The translations under genes and the position numbers were made by a program. 64,000 bases of DNA, taken from the NCBI RefSeq assembly GCF_900091415.1, contig NZ_FMHU01000002.1:1364001-1428000 (forward strand), given 5' to 3'. The notes beneath the pieces were generated by a model. That model ran no database searches. It had not been told where the DNA came from and was given only the letters and a program-made list of their open reading frames with translations. The first letter of the stretch is position 1; every line of letters starts with the position of its first letter. Shown here piece after piece: positions 56,914 through 64,000 of the stretch. This DNA is from Micromonospora inyonensis (GTDB taxonomy: Bacteria > Actinomycetota > Actinomycetes > Mycobacteriales > Micromonosporaceae).

Positions 56914-59900
56914 TCAGGCGGCCGGCCGGCGACGACCCAGGGACAGGAGCAGGCCGACCGCGGCGAAGGCGGTGCCGGCACCGGCGGCGTACCCGGGGAG
57001 GCCGGCGGGGATGCCCAGGTGGACGGTGATGCCGAGGATGCGGGACAGGCCCCAGGGCAGCAGCGCCAGCTGGTCGTTCCAGACCGTCAGCGCGCGCTCC
57101 AGGCCGACCACCGCGACCAGGCCGGACAGCACGACGAGCGGGACGCCCGCCGCGGTCAGGGTCAGTCCGACAGCGCCTCGGCGTCGCAGACCGTACCGGT
57201 CCCGCAGGACCAGGGCGGTGGCCACGAACAGCCAGCAGAACGCCGCGAACGCGACGGTGACGTACACCGCGCGCGGGGTCGGCTCGGTCCAGAAGGCGAA
57301 CCAGTACCGTCCCGGTCCGCGCCCGGCGAGCGCCACCAGCAGCAGCACGCTGCGCAGCAGCGCGACACCGCCGACCACGGCCCACAGGTGGAACGGGTCC
57401 CGCCGGCCGACCACGAGGCGTACGACGAGGGCGAACAGCGCCCACCCGCCGAGGGTGACCAGCAGGTGCGCCGGGGCGGCGAACCAGGTGAAGACGAGGC
57501 GGCTCCCCACCAGCACCGCAGCCGGGACCAACCACACCAGCAACCGGTCCACCCGGGACTCGGGCACCGGCAGTGCGGCGACCCGCCACGGGCGGACCGC
57601 GCCGAGCAGCAGCCCCCGCGCGGCGGCACCGCCGAACCCGTGCCCGCGCAGGCCGAGCAGGACCACCAGCAGGATCGACCCGAGCAGCACCCGGGCCGCC
57701 CAGGCCATCGCCGGGTCCCGGTCCGCGCGCCGCGCCCCGAGGTCGGCGGCGGTGAAGTTGTACGCGGGCAGGTCCAGGTCGGCGCCGTAGCGCTGCCGGT
57801 GCACGTCGCGTGCGTCGGCGTACGCCGCCCCGGCCAGCCGCCAACCGTGGTAGGCGGCCGGGGAGCCGGTGTCCAGCCACTGCGTGTGCCGCAGCACCAT
57901 GGTCCGGTAGGCGCCCAGGGTCTCGAACAGGTTGACCTGATAGTCGAGCGTCCTGGTGAAGTGCTCGCGTAACCCGGCGTCCCGCCACGTCGCCGGGTCG
58001 GTCGCGGTGACCAGGTCGCGCATGCGTCGGGCCAGTGCGACGGCCTGCCCACCCTCGTCGATCGCCACGTCGACGCGACCACCGGTCACCGCGTAGACGC
58101 TGCCGAGCGCGGCGGAGTCGCCGGTCGGGATGTCCCACTCGAAGATCCACATCATCGGCGGTGGCTCCAGCCCGAGCGCCCGCACCGACCTGTCGGCGTA
58201 CGGCCCGATGTAGAGGCCACTGGTGACCGCCTGCCGGGACAGCGCCATGGCCTGCCCGATCGCGGCGACGGTGGCCGGGTCGGCGGAGAACGTGCGGTAC
58301 GCCCAGTCCGCGGTGACCTGCGCCGGGTCGGCGTCCGGGTCCCAGGCCAACCGGGCGACGGCGTACGTGTTCAGGTCGTACAGCTGCCAGAACCCGGCAC
58401 GCAGGTGCAGCGACATGGGCCCGGCGCGCAGCGGGCCGCCGTCCTGGGTCCAGTTCCAGACACCCTCGACCCTCGGGTTGGCGGCGAGGAACTCGCGTAG
58501 CGCCTGCCGGTGCAGCGGGCCGAGGTCGTTGGGCAGCGAGCCGAACCCCTCGAACTCGCGCCGGGCCTGGAACTCCACGATGCGGCGGTGCCCACCGGAG
58601 CGCAGCGTGGTGTTCAGCGGCAGGTGACTGTAGAAGTCGCCGAGGGTGTACTTGGTGGAGACGATCAGGTGCGGGTCGTGGAACCCGCCCAGCACACGCT
58701 CGTACGACTCGGGGTTGGTGTGCAGGTCACCGACGGCGCCGACGCCGACCGTCCAGGTGCGGAAGACGACCTCCTTGCCGGCCCGGCCGGCGGTGTCCAA
58801 CAGCGCCCGCAGCATCGCGCGTACGGACGCCTCCGTGGTGACCGCGAGCCGCGACGAGTAGTCCCAGCCGTCGGCGGCGTACACCTCGCCGCCCTCGCCG
58901 ACGCGGACCATGAGGCCGTCGACGAACGGCATCTTCCCGAACAGCTCGGCCAGCCCGGCCTGGTAGACCGCCCACAGCCGGGGGTCGGTCACGTCGAGAC
59001 CACCGACGGTCCTGGTCAGGTACGCCTCCAGCGGAGGCGACACCGCGAGCATGTCGGTGAGCAGGAAGACCCGCACACCCATCTCCTCGGCGTACCGGAG
59101 GACCGGGCCGAACGCGGCCACCATCGCCGCCGCGCGGTCGACGTGCGGGTCACCGGGCGGGTAGACCGCGTGCCCGTCGCCGACGTCGGCGAAGGTGACG
59201 TACTCCAGGAAGCCGGGCACGACGATCCCGTTGTAGCCCTGCGCCACCGAGTGGTCGACGAACTGCCGGAACTGCGCGTCGATGCGGGCCACCGCCCCGG
59301 CGTCCACCCACGGAGCCCTGGGCAGCAGCGCCGGCCCGACCACGTCGGTGTTCAGGTTGTAGTCGTCGCCCGCGGCGAAGGCGGCCGGGTCGGGCTCGCG
59401 GCCCACCGAGCCCGCGTCGGTCAGCCGCAGGCCGAGCCGGGGCGTGACCAGCCGGCCCGCGTCGGCGGCGGGGAGCACCTCGGCACCGGAGCGGATCCGG
59501 TCGGCGAGCCGGTACAACCCGGCGGCGGTGCCCACGACGTCGCTGCCCTCGACGGCCAGTTCGGTCCCGCGCACGCCGAGCCGGTACGACTCCGCCGTCC
59601 CGCCGAGAGTGGCGAGCACGCCCGCCCGGAGGGTGGTCACCCCCGACAGGGCCGAGCCCGGGGTGCCAGCCGCGCCGGCCTGCCGTCGGCCCGTGGCCGG
59701 TCCGGCGTCGGGTGGCGCACCCACGGCAGTCGCCGTCGTGACGGGGCGCGCGGCCGGGGTGACGACCGGGCGGGGCCGGCCACGGGAGACGAGCGCGTCG
59801 GCGACGGCGGTCGCGGCCTTCCTGGTGCGCGGCGCGTCGGGCACGACGAGGGACGTCAACGGAGGTGGCGGGGCGGCCACCAGTGGCGGCGCGGCGGTGG

Positions 59901-60054
59901 CGTCCTCGCGCGGCACGGCGGCAGGGGTGTGACTCAACCCGAGCGTGTCGCCGACGCCCCAGGCCACGCCCCCGCCAAGTGCCAGCAGCACGGCCACGGT
60001 GACGAGAAGGTGATTATGGCCTCCGGACCCGAACAACGTGAGCCACATTCGCAT
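56914..60054 (-). CDS. GH67-like glycosidase fused to a polytopic membrane domain
   Basis: 1046 residues from ATG 60054. A short N-terminal hydrophobic segment and Ala/Pro region lead to an N-terminal domain (VEGSDVVGTAAGLYRLADRI) and a beta/alpha barrel (AQGYNGIVVPGFLEYVTFAD, RVFLLTDM, VDGLMVRVGEGG, VSTKYTLGDFYSHLPLN, RREFEGFG). These resemble alpha-glucuronidase GH67-type enzymes. From about residue 770 there are eight or nine transmembrane segments (LLGSILLVVLLGL onward). A catalytic barrel facing out with a multi-helix C-terminus is unusual. The substrate is unknown; GH67 catalytic acids cannot be fixed here. Confidence 0.75.
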   Translation of the reverse strand: MRMWLTLFGSGGHNHLLVTVAVLLALGGGVAWGVGDTLGLSHTPAAVPREDATAAPPLVAAPPPPLTSLVVPDAPRTRKAATAVADALVSRGRPRPVVTPAARPVTTATAVGAPPDAGPATGRRQAGAAGTPGSALSGVTTLRAGVLATLGGTAESYRLGVRGTELAVEGSDVVGTAAGLYRLADRIRSGAEVLPAADAGRLVTPRLGLRLTDAGSVGREPDPAAFAAGDDYNLNTDVVGPALLPRAPWVDAGAVARIDAQFRQFVDHSVAQGYNGIVVPGFLEYVTFADVGDGHAVYPPGDPHVDRAAAMVAAFGPVLRYAEEMGVRVFLLTDMLAVSPPLEAYLTRTVGGLDVTDPRLWAVYQAGLAELFGKMPFVDGLMVRVGEGGEVYAADGWDYSSRLAVTTEASVRAMLRALLDTAGRAGKEVVFRTWTVGVGAVGDLHTNPESYERVLGGFHDPHLIVSTKYTLGDFYSHLPLNTTLRSGGHRRIVEFQARREFEGFGSLPNDLGPLHRQALREFLAANPRVEGVWNWTQDGGPLRAGPMSLHLRAGFWQLYDLNTYAVARLAWDPDADPAQVTADWAYRTFSADPATVAAIGQAMALSRQAVTSGLYIGPYADRSVRALGLEPPPMMWIFEWDIPTGDSAALGSVYAVTGGRVDVAIDEGGQAVALARRMRDLVTATDPATWRDAGLREHFTRTLDYQVNLFETLGAYRTMVLRHTQWLDTGSPAAYHGWRLAGAAYADARDVHRQRYGADLDLPAYNFTAADLGARRADRDPAMAWAARVLLGSILLVVLLGLRGHGFGGAAARGLLLGAVRPWRVAALPVPESRVDRLLVWLVPAAVLVGSRLVFTWFAAPAHLLVTLGGWALFALVVRLVVGRRDPFHLWAVVGGVALLRSVLLLVALAGRGPGRYWFAFWTEPTPRAVYVTVAFAAFCWLFVATALVLRDRYGLRRRGAVGLTLTAAGVPLVVLSGLVAVVGLERALTVWNDQLALLPWGLSRILGITVHLGIPAGLPGYAAGAGTAFAAVGLLLSLGRRRPAA

Positions 60055-60181
60055 CGTAGTCCCACTGTGGACCCGGCCGGCGGCTCCGCGCCTGACCATC
60101 ACGTCGCGGGAGGGGCAGGCCCCGCCCTGGTACCCCGTGGACGGAGGTGCCAGGACCGGGCCCTGTGGTGCGACCGCCGGG

Positions 60182-61546
60182 TCAGCCGGCGCTCTGGTCG
60201 TGGGGAACGGTGACCGTGACGGTGCAGCCGAGCGGACGACCGATCTCGTCGTGGCCGGCGTAGGTCAGGCGGTAGACCCGGTCGCCGCCGTCGCCGGGGC
60301 GACTTGCGCGGAAGCGCCCGCTGAAGTCCGGCGTTCCGTCGACGAAGCCCTCGACGTCCTCGGTTGCACCGCCGGTGACCCCGGTCAGGGTGAGCGCGTT
60401 CGGGCCGAGCACGCCGTCGGGCAGATCCGCCGTCACGGTGACATCGACCATGCGGTGGTTCGGGGGCCAGAGCACCGGTCGGTCCACCACGCAGTCCACC
60501 GTACGGGTGGGCGGCGGTTCGGCCAGGTTGGCCACCGCGTGGCCGATCGTCGCGGTGAGCCGCCCGCCCGCCTCGTAGTACATGTGCATGGTCTGACCGT
60601 CGAAGTAGAAGGTGGGTGCGGCCGAGCGGCCCAGGTCCGGCGCACCGGTCATCGAGTCGTGCACCAGGCCGAGGTGCGTCTCCTGGTCGAAGTTCTCACC
60701 GACGTCGACGGCGTGCATGTTGCCGTCGGCCGCGTGGAAGATCACCAGGTTGCGGTTCTCCCAGCGCAGGAAGAACGGGCCCGAGGCGTTGGGGCCCTGG
60801 ATGCCCCGGGGTGTCACGATCGGATCCGGCTGGATCGTCCACGTCCTCGCGTCCTGGGACACCGCCCAGCGGATCCGGCGTGACACGGGTCCGGTGGGTC
60901 CGGGCAGCGCCGCCGTGGGGTTGTCCATGAACAGCATCAGGTAGCGCGTGCCCAGTCGGGGCACCGACTGTTCGAAGACCCGGGCGTAGGACGTCTCGCC
61001 ACCGGTGGTGGCGTCCCGGCTGATCGCGGTGCCGCCGTAGCTGAAGTGGATGCCGTCGTCGGAGGTGGCGTACCGGGTGATGGAGTTCTCGCCGTGGAAG
61101 TAGAGGAAGAGCTTCCGCTCGCCCTCGATCCAGATCGCGTGCGGCGAGGAGACGTGGCTGACCGTCGAGTAGTGCGGTAGCCAGGTGTTGCTGATCAGCG
61201 GGTTGGCGGCGTACTCGGTCCAGGGGCCGTTGATCGAGTCGGCGTAGGCCAGGGCGATTCCGCCCGGGCGCTCGTGGGGGGCGTAGTACAGGTAGTAGGT
61301 GCCGAGGGGGTTCGGGAAGTAGTCGGCGGCCCGGATGATGCTCGGGAAGATGAACTCGTTGGTCGGGTTGTAGTCGAGGGTGCTCTTGTCGAAGGCGTTG
61401 CCGACGTAGCTGAACTGCGGGAAGGCGAAGGCGAAGGCGGGGTCGGCGGCGGCCGGCGGGGCGGCGGTGAGAGCGGTGACCAGTAGCCCGGCGCCGGCCG
61501 CCGCGGCGGCGGCGCGGCGGCGCGGTACGAGGAATGTTCTCGTCAT
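60182..61546 (-). CDS. Secreted beta-propeller glycosidase (GH43/GH32-like)
   Basis: 454 residues. An Ala-rich signal peptide (AAAAAAGAGLLVTALTAAPPAAA) precedes a five-bladed-propeller-like domain with NPTNEFIFPSIIRAADYF, YYLYYAPHERPGGIALAYAD, SSPHAIWIEGERKLFLYFHG, PNASGPFFLRWENRNLVIFH and DLGRSAAPTFYFDGQTMHMYYEA. After residue about 350 an Ig-like domain follows (VLWPPNHRMVDVTVTADL). It probably attacks a plant or microbial polysaccharide outside the cell. It is next to the GH67-like gene on the same strand (80-base gap), so they could form a unit. Confidence 0.8.
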   Translation of the reverse strand: MTRTFLVPRRRAAAAAAGAGLLVTALTAAPPAAADPAFAFAFPQFSYVGNAFDKSTLDYNPTNEFIFPSIIRAADYFPNPLGTYYLYYAPHERPGGIALAYADSINGPWTEYAANPLISNTWLPHYSTVSHVSSPHAIWIEGERKLFLYFHGENSITRYATSDDGIHFSYGGTAISRDATTGGETSYARVFEQSVPRLGTRYLMLFMDNPTAALPGPTGPVSRRIRWAVSQDARTWTIQPDPIVTPRGIQGPNASGPFFLRWENRNLVIFHAADGNMHAVDVGENFDQETHLGLVHDSMTGAPDLGRSAAPTFYFDGQTMHMYYEAGGRLTATIGHAVANLAEPPPTRTVDCVVDRPVLWPPNHRMVDVTVTADLPDGVLGPNALTLTGVTGGATEDVEGFVDGTPDFSGRFRASRPGDGGDRVYRLTYAGHDEIGRPLGCTVTVTVPHDQSAG

Positions 61547-62333
61547 CAGTCTTCCTTTCGGGGGTGGGATCGGACGCCGGGCGGTACCGGGACGGGCGGC
61601 ACGGGGGCGGGCGTCGACGAGGGAGACACGGACATGATTCGTCGTCGGACCACGGCTGCCGCGATGCCGATGACTGGCAGAGCTAAGCGTGACACTCCGT
61701 GAGTTACCTGCCGGGCACGTGGTGCCCGCGGACGACTCGGACTGGCTTGCTAATACGTATTAACGATTATGTTTCTCGAATCTTGCTGGGGCGGCGGGTG
61801 CCCTGTCAAGGGGTTGCCGCCGCAGCCTCCCCGGTGGCGGGATGGCGGCGCGCGCCTCGACGGCGGCGGTGACGGGCGGTCGCTAATCCGCGTTTGTGCA
61901 GGGAGTTCATCGACCCGAAACCCTGCTTCGGTCCTCTTGGCATCGTCCGGGTCGGACCGGGAGGCTCATGTCCGGCCCGCAGTGCTGATGGGCGCCAGAG
62001 GCAAGGGTGTTTCCGCCGCGCCCCTGCATCCCGAGGCGTCACCGACCGTGACGGAGAGTGGCTGGCGCTCGACTTGTCCGGCGCTCGTCGGCGTGACACC
62101 AGGGAGGGACCGGCATCTAGCCGCGGACCTTCGGGACCCTCGCGTGCGCGGCTCCCGGTCGCCAGAAGCCCGTGACCAGACCGGCGGCGACGGTCGCAGG
62201 GCGGGGCGACGCGCGGAGGAGTTACCGATCACGAGCACCCGGCCAGCGGTTGGCGGGTACCAACAGTGCGGATACGGGTACGTGCGGTCAGATCGGCGAT
62301 AGTGTCGACCCGTGGTCTCCATACCGTGCCGCC
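61547..62333. other. Intergenic region with a palindromic operator candidate
   Basis: Bases 61751-61762 are TAATACGTATTA, a perfect 12-bp palindrome in an AT-rich patch, about 205 bases before the beta-propeller glycosidase start. LacI-family operators of sugar genes often look like this. No gene was recognised in the rest of the stretch. Confidence 0.45.
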
Positions 62334-62786
62334 ATGGCTGACAACAGGCCGACAGCCGGAGGACAGGGCTGGTCGTTTCGGCTCGGCGCGGACGAGGTGG
62401 GCCGGGTCGTTCGTGCCTTGCAGGAGTACGAAGCCGCCCACCCCGGGGAGCAGGTCCCCCTCGGCGACGTGATCCGGGGGATCACCGGTCGGGAACCCAT
62501 CCGGTCGGACGTACCACCTCCGAAAGTGGACCCGCCGGTGGTCGGGCCTTCCTGGGAGGTCGGGCCGTTCAGGGTGGGACTTGTGCCGTCCGCGCAGCTC
62601 GCCGGGCTGGAGTTCACCGCCCCCGACGGCCGGGTCCAGGTGGCGGTGTTGACGTTGACGGAACTGGCGGCGTTGGTTCCCCTGTTCGCGCACGCCACGG
62701 AGGGCGTGGCGAGGGACGGGAGGGTCGACGTGGCTGCGGCATGCCTGGACCTGATCGGGCGTGACCCCTTCGAGAACGCCGGCTAG
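62334..62786 (+). CDS. Protein of unknown function
   Basis: 150 residues, ATG 62334. The sequence is soluble and has no signal peptide. It opens with WSFRLGADEVGRVVRALQEYE, then a Pro-rich central turn (SDVPPPKVDPPVVGP), and ends with LTELAALVPLFAHATEGVARDGRVDVAAACLDLIGRDP. I do not recognise the family. It is divergent-free, facing toward the DUF397 gene (convergent). Confidence 0.6.
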   Translation: MADNRPTAGGQGWSFRLGADEVGRVVRALQEYEAAHPGEQVPLGDVIRGITGREPIRSDVPPPKVDPPVVGPSWEVGPFRVGLVPSAQLAGLEFTAPDGRVQVAVLTLTELAALVPLFAHATEGVARDGRVDVAAACLDLIGRDPFENAG

Positions 62787-62878
62787 CCGCTGCGCCGCGG
62801 GACGACGAGCCCCGAAAATGAATGCCTGTAGACATCGGCCCCCAGGGCCAACTGGGCTGGGGGCCGCGCCACAAAGAA

Positions 62879-63064
62879 CTACCGAAGTGTCCGAGTGAAG
62901 ACTGACCACGTGCGGGTGGAGAACATGAGGACCCCGCTGGCCCGGTCTTTGCTATCGCGTACGGCGACAACGCCGGGCAGGTTGGTTGCTACCTCCACGC
63001 ATGCTCCACCGTTGTCGCCGCTGTAGCTGCTCTTGCGCCAGCGGGCCATCGTCAGATCAGGCAC
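62879..63064 (-). CDS. DUF397-family protein
   Basis: 61 residues from GTG 63064 (ATG 63049 is also possible). The family signature WRKSSYSGDNGGACVEVA is followed by VAVRDSKD and the FSTRTWSVF end, as in DUF397 proteins. It overlaps the end of the helix-turn-helix gene by eight bases. Such pairs are very common in actinomycetes; DUF397 proteins are thought to antagonise the partner regulator. Confidence 0.9.
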   Translation of the reverse strand: MPDLTMARWRKSSYSGDNGGACVEVATNLPGVVAVRDSKDRASGVLMFSTRTWSVFTRTLR

Positions 63065-63938
63065 CGTGAACCTCCCCAAGGGTTTTGTTGATCAGATGCT
63101 TGGATTCTCCCGCGCCGAGTGCTAACGCGTCGAGGCTCGACCAAACCCGCTCGTACGCGCCTACCTCTTCGGGACGATCGAGGTATAGGGCTCCCGTCAA
63201 GGACTCGCAGTAGATCACCGGCGGTTGCGGTGTGGATCGGTTACCTGGCGGGAAGTCGAGCATCATGAACGTTCCTGCCAGTGCGCCATAGTGCGCGCCT
63301 GCCATGAGGGGTAGCACGCGGATCGAGAGCTTCGGTATCTCGGCGACCTCCAGGAGGTGCGACAACTGCTCGGCCATCGTGGCGGCGTCGCCGATGCGCT
63401 TGAGCAGGACAGACTCTGCGAGGAAGAGTTCTACCTCCGGCGCTTTGGGGAGCCGCCGCGTCAGGATCCCCTGTCGTTGCAGTCGCACCTGGATGTACTG
63501 CTCCAACTTCTCCTCGGTCACATCGTCGCGATGTTGGAACACGCCTCGTACGTAGGCAGGTGTCTGTAGCAGCCCGTTGATCAAAGACTCGTCGTAGCCG
63601 CGTAGGCGGGAGGCGGCCTGTTCGAGGCTGACGTACAGCTCGAACCAGTCGGGGATGGCGTTGCCGTAGGAGTGCCACCAGCCTTTGGCCTTGGTTTCGG
63701 CGGCGAGGTTGGTGAGGGCGTCGGAGAGTTCGCGGGTGGCCCCGTACAGCTCGCACATGAAGCGGACGTCGAGTGGGCGGACCGAACCGAGGCCGGACTC
63801 GATACGCCACATCTTCTGCCGGCTACAGTGCAGCGCTTCCGCTACCGCGTCCAAGGTCATCTGGGCTTCGACGCGTAGCTCCTTCAGAGCCCGCCCGAGC
63901 TGCCGTCTAGGGACGGTCGATCCCATGTCGTCGGCCAT
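63057..63938 (-). CDS. Helix-turn-helix regulator with DUF5753 domain
   Basis: 293 residues from ATG 63938. The N-terminal XRE-type helix-turn-helix is RRQLGRALKELRVEAQMTLDA with VAEALHCSRQKMWRIESG. The C-terminal DUF5753 sensor includes WFELYVSLEQAASRLRGYDES, INGLLQTPAYVR and VELFLAESVLLKRIGD, with LSIRVLPLMAGAHYG. It forms a pair with the overlapping DUF397 gene. Targets are unknown; related pairs affect development or antibiotic genes. Confidence 0.93.
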   Translation of the reverse strand: MADDMGSTVPRRQLGRALKELRVEAQMTLDAVAEALHCSRQKMWRIESGLGSVRPLDVRFMCELYGATRELSDALTNLAAETKAKGWWHSYGNAIPDWFELYVSLEQAASRLRGYDESLINGLLQTPAYVRGVFQHRDDVTEEKLEQYIQVRLQRQGILTRRLPKAPEVELFLAESVLLKRIGDAATMAEQLSHLLEVAEIPKLSIRVLPLMAGAHYGALAGTFMMLDFPPGNRSTPQPPVIYCESLTGALYLDRPEEVGAYERVWSSLDALALGAGESKHLINKTLGEVHGA

Positions 63939-64000
63939 CCGCCACCCCTTTCCGTGTTGCTTTCTGTTACATCGCGCCGCCATCGGTGAAACGTGGTTCT

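Overview
The window is high-GC actinomycete DNA. Domain architectures (DUF397/DUF5753 regulator pairs, a FurA-KatG pair, WXG/CpnT-like giant toxins, GTG and TTG starts) fit a Micromonosporaceae-type genome (Micromonospora, Salinispora, Plantactinospora or a relative). This is an inference from gene content and not a database match. No rRNA, tRNA or CRISPR array was seen.

Layout. (1) 1-11.7 kb: a rightward secondary-lipid/polyketide locus. It has a PfaA-like KS-AT-ACP-ACP-KR protein (5' end outside the window), a second megaenzyme KS-AT-DH with its own C-terminal phosphopantetheinyl transferase, a free acyl carrier protein, an alpha/beta hydrolase and a sulfotransferase. A 14-bp-stem hairpin closes it. 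(2) 11.8-18.1 kb: a frameshifted DUF4153-type membrane protein, a small secreted protein, an AraC regulator divergent from an M43 metalloprotease, and a frameshifted phosphotransferase. (3) 18.1-23.9 kb: a GntR/FCD regulator divergent from a tightly coupled operon of TauE-like permease, amidohydrolase, MFS transporter, fumarylacetoacetase-family hydrolase and polysaccharide-deacetylase/PuuE-like hydrolase. This looks like uptake and breakdown of a nitrogenous ring compound. (4) 24-25.6 kb: a GH62 arabinofuranosidase remnant and a degenerate caspase-like protein. (5) 25.6-38.9 kb: a two-armed catabolic locus. The left arm holds a PotD-like lipoprotein, a fused PotB-PotC permease, a PotA-like ATPase, an IclR regulator and an aldehyde dehydrogenase. 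The right arm holds an NTF2-like protein, an FAD oxidoreductase, a cupin, an aldehyde dehydrogenase and a YtcJ-like amidohydrolase. A PLP enzyme sits between them. Matching GGAAGT-N3-ACTTCC palindromes lie at both promoters. (6) 39-42 kb: furA-katG. (7) 42-44.5 kb: a ZIP transporter followed by a YdcF-type protein and a GT2 glycosyltransferase, the last two frameshifted. (8) 45-55.9 kb: a giant (about 3.6 kb codons) CpnT-like modular protein with a papain-fold domain, an OTU-like domain and 13 near-identical 94-100-residue repeats. (9) 56-64 kb: IS5-type transposase and glycosidase remnants, a GH67-like membrane protein, a secreted beta-propeller glycosidase, a small unknown protein and a DUF397/helix-turn-helix pair.

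The most unusual item is the giant protein at 45-55.9 kb. Its repeats look like helix-turn-helix units whose backbone is almost invariant while the predicted recognition helix varies. The two repeat blocks are separated by duplicated linkers and an OTU cassette, as if built by recombination. Four genes carry frameshifts, so either several genes here are decaying or the assembly has indel errors; reads would decide. Start codons were chosen by overlap, Shine-Dalgarno position and family length.
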